DNA of 64,000 nucleotides from Delphinus delphis (Eukaryota; Chordata; Mammalia; Artiodactyla; Delphinidae), in NCBI RefSeq assembly GCF_949987515.2, contig NC_082701.1, positions 35,109,755 through 35,173,754 on the forward strand, in the 5' to 3' direction. Of this stretch, positions 22,831-35,190 are shown one piece after another; within the stretch, counting starts at the first letter, position 1; the number at the start of each line of letters is the position of its first letter. Both the position numbers and the translations under genes were made by a program. Below the pieces are notes generated by a model that had not been told where the DNA came from, made no database searches, and worked only from the letters and a program-made list of their open reading frames with translations.

Positions 22831-24269
22831 CTATGCTTTCTCTGTGTATGTATATCTGTGTATTGGTTCTATGTTTAGTCAACTGGTTCAAAATCCATTC
22901 TCAAAGTAAGCAAATTAATTGGAAATCTTTAAAGCAGGAATATTGTTGAAATATCCTATTAGAATAGTATTAAATATGTCATTATTAAAAAGAAAACAAA
23001 ACAAATTGAAACAAACAAAACCTCAAATGGTTGCCAATTCATTCCTTTTATTAAGTTCTTTATTTTTTCTTTGAAAATATTTTTCCTGAAAGGAAGCATT
23101 TACCTACCTATATTTTAGATTGTATTTAAAAATCCAAGTGGATTTAGGAGTTAGAAGAGCTAGTTTGTAAAACATCAATTCTGTTTTTAGAACCACAAGA
23201 AACTATTCCAAGAGAATAAAAATATGTGTTTAAAGTACTGTGTGGCATATAAGGTGGCTAGCTGAAATTACAGTCCCCTATTTTTCAAGGTGTTCAATAT
23301 TTTGGTATACCAAGACATGCTATTTTGTTCCCGGTCTCTTATCATAGAAAGATTATAACTTATCTAGAAAAAAAATCTTGTTAGAATATGATTAAGATTT
23401 TTATTTTAAAAAATTAAGTTTAAAGATAACCAAAAAAGAATCTTGATACCTCTGAAAATATACCAATACATCAAAATCCATTACTCTCAGAAATGTCATT
23501 AATGTTGGCTTTATTTTTAATAGATTTTACAATTTGTTTTTATAAATGTAAGTAAGATTAAACCATGAGAGTATACAAATGTATATATTCATGTATTGAT
23601 CTATTCAATCATTCATTGACTCATTCAAAAGTGTTAAATATCCTCATACTGTAAGTTTGAAATTCAATTAGCCCCTATTCTTCAACAGCTTGTCATATAA
23701 TTTCATTGAGACTGTAATCAAGGTTGTGCTTCACAAGTTCCTCCAGCAATATCATGAGGCTCTGAATATCACTAACATAGTATATGAATTTAAGTCATGT
23801 TACCCAAGTGAAAAGCTCAGTAGATAATTTTACAGTGGTAATATACATAATATATTATATATATATATTATATATAAAAGAGCCTCTAATCTAAAAGTGA
23901 CACAGGAATGGCACACTCATGTAGTCATTCAAATGGCTCATAATTTCCTCTGTGTGTGTGTACACGTATTATCAATATGTCGGCCCCCTTCTTACACCAC
24001 ACTTACCCACTAAGTTCTCTACAATAGAATATAAAAGTTTCTCTTATGTAGAGCATACTATAGTCTCATATTTACTCTTAATCACCTACCTCTTTACCTA
24101 GCACATTTTGTTTCCTCAGTATATTCTACACAGGGTTTTCTATATATATGACTCCAAATTGCAAAATCCTTCTGAGTAAAGGCATACCCTATTTACTTTT
24201 TTCCAAATTGTACACTCTGTTTCCTTTTAAACATATTTAAGCATTTTATTTCTCTAATTAAAAATTAGA
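22831..24269. other. AT-rich intergenic DNA with a (TA)n tract
   Basis: No gene is visible. A short TA microsatellite lies at about 23845-23878. Around 23600-23700 words such as 'gactcattcaaaagtgttaaa' hint at an ancient repeat but cannot be assigned. Confidence 0.5.
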
Positions 24270-24560
24270 CATATTTTGACTTCAAGTAGTTTTCATTCTA
24301 TTGGGTGAAACCAACCATTAACAAGATAAATTTTTTTAAACCCGTGATTTATTATATAACAATAAATGTTATGATGAAAAATAAGGCAGGGAAAGTGATG
24401 ATGTGTATAACAGCCTCAGTAACAGCCACTTATTTATTTATATATGAGTAATGACCTGGAAGATGTGAGAGGATAGCCGTATGGATATCTAATGGAATAG
24501 CATCATAGACAGAGAACTGGGAAGTGTAGGGGCCCTAAAGAAGGACCATATCTTGCATGT
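24270..24560 (+). repeat. Probable ancient mammalian repeat, unnamed
   Basis: 'ttcattctattgggtgaaac', 'accattaacaagataa', 'ataaatgttatgatgaaaaa' and 'taaggcagggaaagtgatg' follow the order of a mammal-wide repeat that also seems present at 26.0, 44.9 and 58.7 kb. It is recognised by recurrent word order only; the family name is not asserted. Confidence 0.4.
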
Positions 24561-26010
24561 TAGAAGAATAAAAATAAAGGCAGTGTAGATGGACCAGAGT
24601 GAGAGAAGAAAGCTACATATATCATTATTTCTCTATCTCTTTGCTCTGTTTTCATCTGTGTTGCATCCATCTTCAGGTAGATTTTTGCAAGCATAACCAC
24701 CACCAACAAAAGACCTATCTCCTATTTGACTAATAATTTAAGTGGAAACAAAATTTCCACTTCCAAATATCTCTAGCATAAGTTGATAGAAGGCTTTCAT
24801 TGGCTCATCTTGAATCATGCATCCACGTTTGAATCAGAAACAGATCAGGGATGCCAGTTCTCTAACTGGCCAGGCCCCGGCCCTGTGCAAACCCCTGTGG
24901 CCAGAGGGTGGTACTCACCCCTACCCAATTATGAAAACCCAAAGTAGAGGTTGGTGGGCCCACAACAGAAAGTCAAGTGGCTGTTCCTTAAAGTAAAAGT
25001 GAATGGAAATTATTCAGGACCAAATAGCAGATGTAGAACTCGTGCTATTACAGTTTAAATACATTCATTTGACAGTGTGTTCAAATAAAACAGTTGGCCA
25101 AAGACATTGAACACACATTGTAATCTTCATTTTGCCAATAAGAGAAAAAGATAATAAACCAGGAAATGGTTAAGAAAATGCATAACTAAATTATTACTTG
25201 GTTATACGTGTATGCATTCAGCTATAGGTCAAAATGACAAAATCAAACAAAATTTATTCATTGAGTTAATAGCTTTAATTGTGTTGAGGAAAGATAGCTT
25301 CTATTTAAAATATGTATACCATAGTTTTTAAGCTTTAATGTATGCAGGTGTGGGCTCCTGGTTGTGAATAGTTCCTAAACTATATTACATTTGGATTTTT
25401 AATCTTCATAAATTATTCTAACATAGGAATTGAATATACAAAGAGTATAAATGAGATACTAAGCACTTCAGGACTGTGAACAAAGTGCATTAAATGCTAA
25501 AGCAGAGCTAGAATTCTGGAGAGGTTTTATCAGTCATATTTATTGTCTGAGTTTCAGTTTTATTAGAGCTGCCTAAGATATATTAGATTTTCCAGATTTT
25601 TAAATGCCAGAGTCATATCTGCAAATTGCAATGTAATACTTGTTAAAATCAAGAGGAATTAAAATTACAATGGCTACAGCAATATGAAATGTATTTCTCA
25701 TATCTCTTTTTGTAACATCAAGATATTCTGTCTCTTTAGAAATGTCTTATTAGGTAAGAGTTCAGTACTGTATTTGTACAGATAATTATCACAGAATAAG
25801 AGGGGAATATACAAATTAAATGCAGATCGCACACATAACCTTCCATCATTCCTTTATGAATATCTATTTAAATGCCATAATGCAGAAATTTAGTTGTGCT
25901 CCAAAGATTGAATATACATAAATTTGCATAATAAGTAACAACACCTAGAAATTATTTATTACTGGTAACCAGGTTTATATATTAGCCAATAATCATATTA
26001 ATGTAAATTT
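24561..26010. other. Intergenic DNA with one faint ancient repeat
   Basis: Between about 24840 and 25050 the sequence becomes more GC-rich ('ctggccaggccccggccctg', 'cacccctacccaatta') and looks like a decayed mammal-wide repeat in plus orientation, which I cannot name. The remainder is AT-rich with no gene or RNA. Confidence 0.4.
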
Positions 26011-26200
26011 GTTAAATATCTAATTTCTGCCAGGCATTCTTCTGGGCCCTAGAGATGTAGCAATAAATTAACCAGACAGAAACTTCTGACCTCTTAGATC
26101 TTCCATTGTACTGGAGTGAGATAGATAGTAAACAAATAAATAAAGCAACTAATATCTCAAATGGGAATAAAAATGAAATAGGAAAGAATTTGGGAAAACA
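26011..26200 (+). repeat. Probable ancient mammalian repeat, 5' part
   Basis: 'tctgccaggcattcttctgg', 'agatgtagcaataaat', 'ttccattgtactggagtga' and 'atagtaaacaaataaataaa' match in order the start of the same unnamed ancient family noted at 24.3 and 44.9 kb (gccaggcactgttct, gatacagcagtgaa, attctagtggggga, aataaacaaataa). Confidence 0.45.
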
Positions 26201-26773
26201 TTGTATTTTATGTGAAAAAAATACACACAAAAATAAAATATACACTTTTAAATATGAGATTTCGAATACATATCATAGTACAAGGAGTAATCAAGTTCAC
26301 CCTGATGTGAAGTAATTTGTGTCTACTGCTAGGGTTACTTCAAAACAACAAGATACTCTTTTAAGTCATTAAAATCTGCTCACACTTTGGCGGGTCTATT
26401 TCTAAACATTTTCTATGTCTGTGTTTTTTAAAATACTCTTGTAAAGTGTGTGGTGTTGGATATATTTTTAATCAATATGATCACTCCCGGTTCTTAGCCA
26501 GAAAGCTGAACTTGTTTAAATAAATCATTTACTAATATATTTAGATTGTTTTCACATTCTGTTCTTCATTAATCCTGATTTTTCTACATATTTTTTACTT
26601 TACTTTTTTCTACTTTTAAAAATTTAATGTTGTTAAAATTATTTTTTCCCACAAGGTATATAAAGAATATATACATTTCTCTTCTTTCAGAGTAACTCTT
26701 CAAAATCTAACATGCATAATTAAAATTTGTTCATTATCAGCATAATTGAAGGAACTTGAAATATTTTATATCT

Positions 26774-27769
26774 TAAAATTTTTTTATTCTATATTAGAGC
26801 ACAGTTGATTAACAATGTGTTAATTTCATGTGTACAGCAAAGTGATTCAGTTATACATATACATGTATCTATTCTTTTTCAAATTCTTTTCTCATTTAGG
26901 TTATTACAGAATACTGACCAGAGTTCCCTCCGCTATACAGTAGGTTCTTGTTGGTTATCACTTTTAAATATAGGAATGTGTACATACCAACACCAAACTC
27001 CCAGTCTATCCCTCCCCCCAGCCTTTCCCCTGATAACCATAAGTTCCTTCTCTAAGTCTGTGAGTCTCTTTCTTTTTTGTAAATAACTTCATTTGTATCA
27101 TTTCTTTTTTTTAGATTCCACATATAAGTGATATGATATTGTCTTTGTCTGACTTACTTCACTTAGTATGATAACCTCCAGGTCCATCCATGTTGCTGCA
27201 AATGGCATTATCTCACTCTTTTTAATGGCTGAGTAATATTCCATTGTATATATGTACCATATCTTCTTTATCCAGTCATCTATTGATGGACATTTAGGTT
27301 GCTTCCATGTCTTGGCTATTGTAAATAGTGCTGCAGTGAACATTGAGGTGCATGTATCCTTGCAAGCCAGATTTTTCTCTGGATATATGCCTAGGAGTGG
27401 GATTGCTGGATCATATGGTAGCTCTATTTTTAGTTTTTTAGGGAACCTCCATACTGTTTTGCATAGTGGCTGCACCAATTTACATTCCCACTAACAGCGT
27501 AGAAGGGCTTCCTTTTCTCTACATCGTCTCCAGCATTTATTATCTGTAGATTTTTGATGATGGCCATTCTGACTGGTGTGAGGTGATACCTCATTGTATT
27601 TTTGATTTGCATTTCTCTAATAATTAGTGATGTTGAGCATCTTTTCATGTGCTTCTTGGCCATCTGTATGTTTTCTTTGGAGAAATGTCTATTTAGGTCT
27701 TCTGCCCATTTTTTGATTTGGTTGTTTGATTTTTTGATATTGAGCCACATGAGTTGTTTGTAAATTTTG
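26774..27769 (-). mobile_element. 5'-truncated L1 with target-site duplication
   Basis: Read on the minus strand this is the last ~1 kb of L1: the ORF2 C-terminus, the 3' UTR and a short T-tract (tttttttattc) on the left. The flanks carry a diverged target-site duplication: a block containing aacttgaaatattttat at about 26753-26773 and one containing aacttgaaatactttat at about 27771-27790. 5' truncation with a target duplication is the usual outcome of target-primed reverse transcription. Confidence 0.93.
27098..27750 (-). pseudogene. L1 ORF2 C-terminal remnant
   Basis: Two open pieces overlap in different frames. 27430-27750 reads [20 protein letters not shown], then [13 protein letters not shown]. 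27098-27478 reads [20 protein letters not shown], then [20 protein letters not shown]. These are the C-terminal segments of L1 ORF2 downstream of the reverse transcriptase. The frame change between them, and the absence of the catalytic domains, make it non-functional. Confidence 0.93.
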
Positions 27770-27799
27770 AAACTTGAAATACTTTATCTTTTATCCCCA

Positions 27800-28960
27800 C
27801 TTTCGGTATTGCATTATTGTTGTCTAGTGTTTTCACTCTACCTTGAGTTCTCCCCCACCAACAGAATATACATTATTATAATATTTATATCATTAGTTTT
27901 TGTTTAGATTTGTCTATATATTTATCAGTGTATTTCCCCATCATTCATTCTACTATCTCAGTTCTTTCTATGGTTTCTTTTTGGTTTTTATTCTTTTGTT
28001 TTGTTTTCTTCTTTCTTTTCCTCAAAGAATCTCTTTTAAAATTCATTTATGAAAGATTGAGTAGTAAAATTCTAAGTTCATTTTCATATGAAAATATTTT
28101 TATTTCAACATCTTTTTTGTATGATGGATCTACTATTTACACAATTATGGTCTAGGAATAATTTTCTCTTAGTATATTTGGAAAACTGCATTACGCTATC
28201 TTCTGGCTTCCAGAAAAATCACTTGATAGGCACATTATCTTCTTTGTATGTTATCTATCGTTTTTTTCCTCTAAGGGATTTTTTTTTTTTTGTGGTACTA
28301 GGGCCTCTCACTGTTGTGGCCTCTCCAGTTGCAGAGCACAGGCTCCAGATGCACAGGCTCAGCAGCCATGGCTCATGGGCCTAGCCGCTCCACAGCATGT
28401 GAGATCTTCCCGGACTGGGGCACGAACCCATGTCCCCTGCATCGGCAGGCGGACTCTCAACCACTGCGCCACCAGGGAAGCCCTCCTCTAAGGCTTTTGA
28501 GATCTAGTAATTGTCATTGTCATTATTCTTAACTATGATATGTCTACATATGGATTTATTTATCCCACTTAAATTTTCTATATTTCCTGAATTAGAGGAT
28601 CCATTCCATTCTTTAATTATGGAAAATTCTCAGCCATTATCTGCTAAATTATTGCTTCTTTACAAATTTTTTATATTCTCCTCTGAAATTTTTAATAGGC
28701 TTACAATTTGTCATATACCTATTTTAATTGTTATTTCCTATTTTCTATCTCTGATATCCTAGGTGCTACATCCTCGGTAATATACAATTCTTCTATATCC
28801 ATCTTTCAGTTTAGTTATTCTCTTTCAGCTGTACTCAGTCTTTTCTTTGAACCTCCTGATTCTAATAAGTTTCATTTGTAGAATTTCTATTTCTTCTGTT
28901 TGCTTATTCTAATCTGACTCTTCCACTTTTATTTTATTTATTTATTTTTATTTTGGAGAT
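27800..28960 (-). mobile_element. Old L1M/HAL1-like fragment (ORF1 region), split by a SINE
   Basis: On the minus strand the word order fits the ORF1 region of an old L1M or HAL1 element: 'cttctggcttccagaaa' (28200), 'tcctgaattagaggatcc' (28585), 'gaaaattctcagccatta' (28621) and 'gtagaatttctatttcttc' (28879) mirror phrases found at the equivalent place of old L1s. Divergence is high and no frame survives. A CHR SINE at 28277-28483 interrupts it. Confidence 0.5.
28277..28483 (-). mobile_element. CHR-type tRNA-derived SINE
   Basis: The reverse complement runs from ggcttccctggtggcgcagt (A-box region) through the B-box region to the A tail (plus-strand T run at about 28279-28291). It is flanked by the target-site duplication tcctctaagg at 28267-28276 and 28484-28493. 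CHR SINEs derive from a tRNA and are copied by the L1 machinery. Confidence 0.95.
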
Positions 28961-29308
28961 ATACATTTTAAAGTAATAACTAGAATTATGACTTATAACA
29001 TTATACCAGAGCATATAAGATTTTTAGGAATTTCATGTAATGTCTGAAACATTTCTATATACATATTTCCATATAAATAACCCAAAGAAAGTTTAGTCTT
29101 AGTTTCTTTTTTGTTTGTTTTATACAGCAGGTTTTTATTAGTCATCAATTTTATACACATCAGTATATACATGTTAATCCCAATCGCCCAATTCAGCACA
29201 CCACCATCCCCAACACCCCATGGTTTTCCCCCTTGGTGTCCATATGTTTGTTCTCTCCATCTGTGTCTCAACTTCTGCCCTGCAAACTGGCTCATATATA
29301 CCATTTCT

Positions 29309-32300
29309 CTAGGTTTCACATACGTGTGTTAATATACAATATTTGTTTTTCTCTTTCTGACTTACTTCACTCTGACTGACAGTCTCTAGATCCATCCATG
29401 TATCAACAAATGACTCAATTTCGTTCTTTTTGATGGCTGAGTCATATTACATTGTATAAGTGTACCAAATCTTCTTTATCCATTGACTGTTGATGGGCAT
29501 TTAGGTTGCTTCCATGACCTGGCTATTGCAAATAGTACTGCAATGAATATTGGGGTGCATGTGTCTTTTTGAATTATGGATTTCTCTTGGTATATTCCCA
29601 GTAGTGAGATTGCTGGATCATATGGTAATTCTATTTTTACTTTTTTAAGGAACTTCCATACTGTTCATCATAGTGGCTGTATCAATTTATATTCCCACCA
29701 ACAGTGCAAGAGGGTTCCCTTTTCTCCACACCCTCTCCAGCATTTGTTGTTTGTAGATTTTCTGATGATGCCCATTATAACTGGTGTGAGATGATACCTC
29801 ATTGTAGTTTTGATTTGCATTTCTGTAATAATTAGTGATGTTGAGCAGATTTTCATGTGCTTCTTGGCCATCTGTATGTCTTCTTTGGAGAAATGTCTAT
29901 TTATGTCTTCTGCCCATTTTTGGATTGGGTTGTTTGTTTTTTTTTAATATTGAACTGCATGAGCTGTTTATATATTTTGGAGATTAATTCCTTGTCCATT
30001 GAATAATTTGCAAATATTTTCTCCCATTCTGAGGTTGTCTTTTCATCTTGTTTATTGTTTCCTTTGCTGTGCCAAAGCTTTTAAGTTTCACAAGGTCCCA
30101 TTTGTTTATTTTTGTTATTTCTATTACTCTAGGAGGTGGATCAAAAAAGATCTTTCAATGATCTATGTCAAAGAGTGTTCTTCCTATCTTTTCCTCTAAG
30201 AGTTTTGTAGTGTCCGGTCTTACATTTTGGTCTCTAATCCATTTTGAGTTTATTTTTGTGTATGGTGTTAGGGAGTGTTCTAATTTCATTCTTTTACATG
30301 TGGCTGTCCAGTTTTCCTAGAACCACTTATTGAAGAGACTATCTTTTCTCCATTGTATATCCTTGCCTCCTTTGTCATAGATTAGTTGACCATAGGTGTG
30401 TGGGTTTATTTCTGGGCTTTCTATCTTTTTCCACTGATCTATGTTTCTGTTTTTGTGTCAGTACCATATTGTCTTGATTACTGTAGCTTTGTAGTATAGT
30501 CTGAAGTAAGGGAGTCTGATTCCTCCAGCTCCATTTTTTTCTCTCAAGACTGCTTTGGCTATTTGGGGTCTGTTGTGTCTCCATAGAAATTTTAACATTT
30601 TTTGTTCTAGTTCCATAAAAAAATTCCATTGGTAATTTAATAGGGATTGCATTGAATTGGTAGATTACTTTGGGTAGTATAGTCATTTTCACAATATTGA
30701 TTCTTACAATCCAAGAACATGGTATATCTCTCCATCTGTTGGTATCATCTTTAATTTCTTTCATCAGTGTCTTATAGTTTTCTGCATACAGGTCTTTTGT
30801 CTCCCTAGGTAGGTTTATTCCTAGGTATTTTATTCTTTTTGATGCAATGGTAATTTGGAGTGTTTCTTTAATTTGTCTTTCAGATTTTTCATCATTAGTT
30901 TATAGGAATGCAAGAGATTTCTGTAAATTAATTTTGTATCCTGCAACCTTACCAAATTCATTGAATAGCTCTAGTAGTTTTCTGGTGGCATTTTTAGGAT
31001 TCTCTATGCATAGTATCATGTCATCTGTAAACAGTGACAGATTTACTCCTTCTTTTGCAATTTATATTTGTTTTATTTCTTTTTCTTCTCTGATTGCTGT
31101 GGCTAGGACTTCCAAAACTATGTTGAATAATAGTGGAGATAGTGGACATCCTTGTCTTGTTCCTGATCTTAGAGGAAATTCTTTCAGTTTTTCACCATTG
31201 AGAATGATGTTTGCTGTGGGTTTGTCATATATGGCCTTTATTATGTTGAGGTAGGTTCCCTCTATGCCCACTTTCTGGACAGTGTTTGTTTTTTCATAAA
31301 TCATTGTTGAATTTTGTCAAAAACTTTTTCTGCATCTATTGAGATGATCATATGTTTTTTTTTTTCAATTTGTTAATCTGGTGTATCACATTGACTTATT
31401 TGTGTATATTGAAGAATCCTTGCATCCTTGGGATAAATTCCACTTGATCATGGTGTATGATCCTTTTAATGTGTTGTTGGATTCTGTTGGCTAGTATTTA
31501 GTTGAGGATTTTTGCATCTATATTCATCAGTGATATTGGTCTGTGATTTTCTTTTTTTCTAGTATCTTTGTTGGATTTTGGTATCAGGGTGATGGTGGCC
31601 TCATAGAATGAGTTTTGGAGTGGTCCTTCCTCTGCAAATTTTTGGAAGAGTTTGAGAAAGATGGGTGTTAGCTCTTCTCTACATGTTTGATAGAATTCAC
31701 CTTTGAAGCCACCTGGTCTTGGACTTTTGTTTGTTGGAAGACTTTAATCACAGTATCAATTTCATTACTTGTGATTGGTGTGTTCATATTTTCTATTTCT
31801 TCCTGGTTCAGTCTTGGAAGGTTATACCTTTCTAAGAATTTGTCAATTTCTTCCAGGCTGTCCATTTTATTGGCATAGTATTGCTTTTAGTAGTCTCTTA
31901 GGGTGCTTTGTATTTCTGTGGTGTCCATTGTAACTTCTCCTTTTTCATTTCTAATTTTATTGCTTTGAGTCCTTTCCCTATATTTTGTGATGAGTCAAGC
32001 TAGTGGTTTATCAATTTTATTTATCTTCACAAAGAACCAACTTTTAGTTTTATTGATCTTTGCTATTGTTTTTTATGTTTCTATTTCATTTATTTCTGCT
32101 CTGACCTTTATGATTTCTTTCCTTCTGCTAACTTTGGGGGTTTTTTTGTTCTTATTTCTCTAATTTGTTCAGGTGTAAGGTTAGATTGTGTATTTGAGAT
32201 TTTTCTTGTTTTTTGAGGTAAGCTTGTATAGCTATAAACTTATTTCTTATAACTGTTTTTGCTGCATCCTATAGGTTTTGGATCATTGTGTTTTCATTGT

Positions 32301-33115
32301 CATTTCTCTCTAGGTATATTTTGATTTCCTCTTTGATTTTTTAAGTGATCTCTTGGTTATTTAGTAACATATTATTTAGCCTCCATGTGTTTGTGTTTTT
32401 ATGTTTTTTTTCCCCTGTAGTTTATTTCTAATCTCATAACGTTGTGGTCAGAAAAGATGTTTGATATGATTCCTATTTTCTTAAATTTACCAAGGCTTGA
32501 TTTGTGACCCAAGATGTGATCTATCCTGGTTAATGTTCCATGCACACTTGAGAAGAAAGTGTAATGTGCTGTTTTTGGATGGAATGTCTTATAAATATCA
32601 ATTAAATCTATCTGGTCTATTGTGTCATTTAAAGCTTCTATTTCCTTATTTATTTTCATTTTGGATGATCTGTCCATTGGTGTAAGTGAGGTGTCGAATT
32701 TCCCCACTCTTACTGTATTACTGTTGATTTCCTCTTTTATACCTGTTAGCAGTTGCCTTATGTATTGAGGTACTCCTATGTTGGGTGCACATATATTTAT
32801 AATTGTCATATGTTCTTTGTGGATTGATCCCTTGATCATTATGTATTGTCCTTCCTTGTCTCTTGTAACATTCGTTACTTTAAAGTCTATTTTTTCTGAT
32901 ATGAGTATAGCTACTCCAGCTTTCTTTTGATTTCCATTTGCTTGGAATATCTTTTTCCATCCCCTCACTTTCAGTCTATATGTGCCCCTAGGTTGTAGAC
33001 AGCGTATATATGGGTCTTGTTTTTGTGTCCATTCAACAAGCCTGTATCTTTTGGTTGGAGCATTTAATCCATTCACGTTTAAGGTAATTACCAATATGTT
33101 TGCTTGTATGATCAC
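29309..33115 (-). pseudogene. L1 ORF2 pseudogene (endonuclease intact-looking for 238 codons)
   Basis: The longest uninterrupted piece, 32399-33115, covers the APE-type endonuclease: ILVITLNVNGLNAPTKR near the start, then AGVAILISEKIDFK, GTLTRIDHILGHKSS and IFSDHNVMRLEINYRG. The usual catalytic glutamate context (CLQETH) reads CLQPRG here, so the active-site Glu is lost. The RT core is visible at 31062-31304 ([20 protein letters not shown]), and the catalytic motif reads FTDD at about 31020-31040 (Ala to Thr, both Asp retained). The C-terminus ends near 29309. Frame breaks occur between the pieces. Confidence 0.95.
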
Positions 33116-34041
33116 TTTTTTAAACTATTTTGGGTTTGTAAGTCCTTTTTTTCTCTTGTGTTTCCCACTTTGAGAAGATCCTTTAGCATTTGTTGTAGAG
33201 CTGGTTTGATGGTGCTGAATTCTCTTAGCTTTTGCTTGTCTGTAAAGCTTTTGATTTCTCCATCGAATCTGAATGAGATCTTTGCTGGCTAGAGTAATCT
33301 TGGTTGTAGGTTCTTACCTTTCATCACTTTAAGTATATCATGCCACTCCCTTCTGGCTTGTAGAGTTTCTGCTGAGAAATCAGCTGCTAACCTTATGGGA
33401 GTTCCCTTGTATGTTATTTGTCATTTTTCCCTTGCTTCTTTCAATAATTTTTCTTTGTTTTATTTTTTGGCAATTTGATTACTATGTGTCTTGGCATGTT
33501 TCTCCTTGGGTTCATCCTGTATGGGACTTGCTGCCCTTCCTGGACTTGGGTGGCTATTTCCTTTCCCATGTTAGGGAAGTTTTCACTATAATCTCTTCAA
33601 AAATCTCAGGTCCTTTCTCTTTCTCTTCTCCATCTGTGACCCCTATAATGCAAATGTTGCTGTGTTTAATGTTGCCCCAGAGGTCTCTTAGGCTGTCTTC
33701 ATTTCTTTTCATTCTTTTTTCTTATTGTGTTCCGCAGCAGTGAATTCCACCATTCTATCTCCCAGGTCACTTATCCGTTCTTCTGCCTCAGTTATTCTGC
33801 TATTTATTCCTTCTAGCGTAGTCTTCATTTCAGTTACTATATTGTACCTGTCTGTTTCTTTGTTATTTAAATCTTCTAGGTCTTTGTTAAACATTTCTTG
33901 CATCTTCTCGATCTTTGCCTCCATTTTTTTTCCGAGGTCCTGGATCATCTTCACTATCATTATTCTGAATTCTTTTTCTGGAAGGTTCCCTATCTCCACT
34001 TCATTTAGTTGTTTTTCTGGTGTTTTATCTTGTTCCTTCAT
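33112..34041 (-). pseudogene. L1 ORF1 pseudogene
   Basis: The N-terminal piece (33709-34041) begins MKEQDKTPEKQLNEVEIGNL and continues into IEKMQEMFNKDLEDLNNKE and ITEAEERISDLGDRMVE, a long heptad-patterned coiled coil. The C-terminal domain is readable at about 33112-33300 (FRFDGEIKSFTDKQKLREF, then KPALQQMLKDLLK). The stop at 33112-33114 lies next to the ORF2 frame, the normal bicistronic layout. The middle RNA-recognition region is frame-broken. Confidence 0.92.
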
Positions 34042-34454
34042 TTGCTACATAATCCTCTGCCTTTTCATTTTGTCTATTTTTCTGTGAATGTTGTTTTTGT
34101 TCCACAGGCTGCAGGATTGTAGTTCTTCTTGCTTCTGCTGTCTACCCTCTGGGGGATGAAGCTATCTAAGAGGCTTGTGGAAGTTTCTTGATGGGAGGGA
34201 TCTGGTGGTGGGTAGAGCTGACTGTTGCTCTGGTGGGCAGAGCTCAGTAAAAGTTTAATACCCTTGACTGTTGCTGGGTGGGGTTGCGTTCCTTCCTTGT
34301 TGGTTGTTTGGCCTAAGGCAATGCAACACTGGAGCCTACCTGGGCTCTTTTGTGGAGCTAATGACAGACTTTGGGTGAGCTCATGCCAAGGAGCACTTCC
34401 CAGAACTTCTGCTGCCAGTGTCCTTGGCCCCAGGGTGAGACAGAGCCACCTGTT

Positions 34455-34994
34455 TAATGGTTCTGATGAATCAGTATGTATTTTTTAAATGTTTTTCTAT
34501 AAACTCACATTTGGAGGGACTTCATTTGTGGGAATATTATTTTGTCTTCATTGGAAATATGTCCTTCTAGAGGGTATTTGTGTTTGCTACTGTAATACTA
34601 CCACTATTATATGGCTCTTAATTAGAATGGAATTTCCCATATCTTTCAGAGATTGTAAATCAAAACACAAAATCCAGGTAAGAGGAGGCATATGAATTCA
34701 GATTTCCAAGGGAGATATTTTATTCTAAATGACAGTCTAACTGATAGCCAGTCTTGAGACAGGTAAATTTCCATGTGTCTTTCTACTGTCAGATAGATAT
34801 TTCTAATACATAACTTCACAAAAGTTCATGAGTTCTCTCTTCATAGATGTTGGACCATTCCATGCCTTGTGCAGGTCTATGGATTTATTTCTTGACACTC
34901 TTGTAACATCTATAACCAAGCATTTTGTTCATCAAGATAATAAAATGCTGAATAATATTCCACTGTGTGTGTATACTAACTTTCATTATCAATT
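34455..34994. other. Intergenic DNA, no gene seen
   Basis: Unassigned sequence. Near 34910-34990 the words 'gaataatattccactgtgtg' and 'tcaatttatctgttgat' resemble a decayed minus-strand L1 ORF2 C-terminus scrap. Confidence 0.5.
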
Positions 34995-35145
34995 TATCTG
35001 TTGATAGAGTGGAATATGTCTATTATCTTGATTATGATGATGTATCTATCATGGGTATTTACGTATGTCCAAACTTGTCAAATTGTACTCATGAAATATG
35101 TAGAATTCTGTGTATATCAATCATATCCCAATAAAGCATTTTTTT
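34995..35145 (+). mobile_element. Old L1 3'-terminal fragment
   Basis: 'gtggaatatgtctattatct', 'tgattatgatgatg', 'cgtatgtccaaacttgtcaa' and 'tcatatcccaataaagc' match in order the 3' terminal UTR of old L1M elements (ttcattatcttgattgtgg, catatgtcaaaacttatcaa, tacctcaataaagc). Only the last ~150 bp are present. Confidence 0.65.
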
Positions 35146-35190
35146 TTTGTTGTTGGTTTTTTGTTTGTTTGTTTGTTTGTTTTTTAAGAT
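35135..35190. repeat. T-rich / (TTTG)n tract
   Basis: A T8 run is followed by gttgttgg and a pure gtttgtttgtttgtttgttt stretch. It directly follows the AATAAAG-bearing L1 3' end, where an A-rich tail would be expected, but the bases are T, so this is probably a separate simple repeat or the tail of an oppositely oriented insertion. Confidence 0.7.

Larger units (their letters stand above)
29107..34454 (-). mobile_element. Nearly full-length L1, 5' UTR truncated, inactive
   Basis: On the minus strand it runs from part of the 5' UTR (about 34042-34454) through ORF1 (33112-34041) and ORF2 (29309-33115) to a 3' UTR and a short tail region at about 29107-29120. Its 3' UTR closely resembles that of the L1 at 1-3293. 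Stops and frameshifts are present throughout. No clear target-site duplication is found. Confidence 0.96.

Noticed and set aside
28314..28532. Open frames through the CHR SINEs (for example 28314-28532, 36919-37104, 44206-44481, 51037-51297)
   Set aside because: All are translations of the SINE body on one strand or the other; their mutual similarity reflects the shared repeat, not a gene family.
32497..32685. Cys/Leu-rich plus-strand frames paired with similar ones at 13568-13768
   Set aside because: Both are antisense shadows of L1 endonuclease sequence at equivalent positions.
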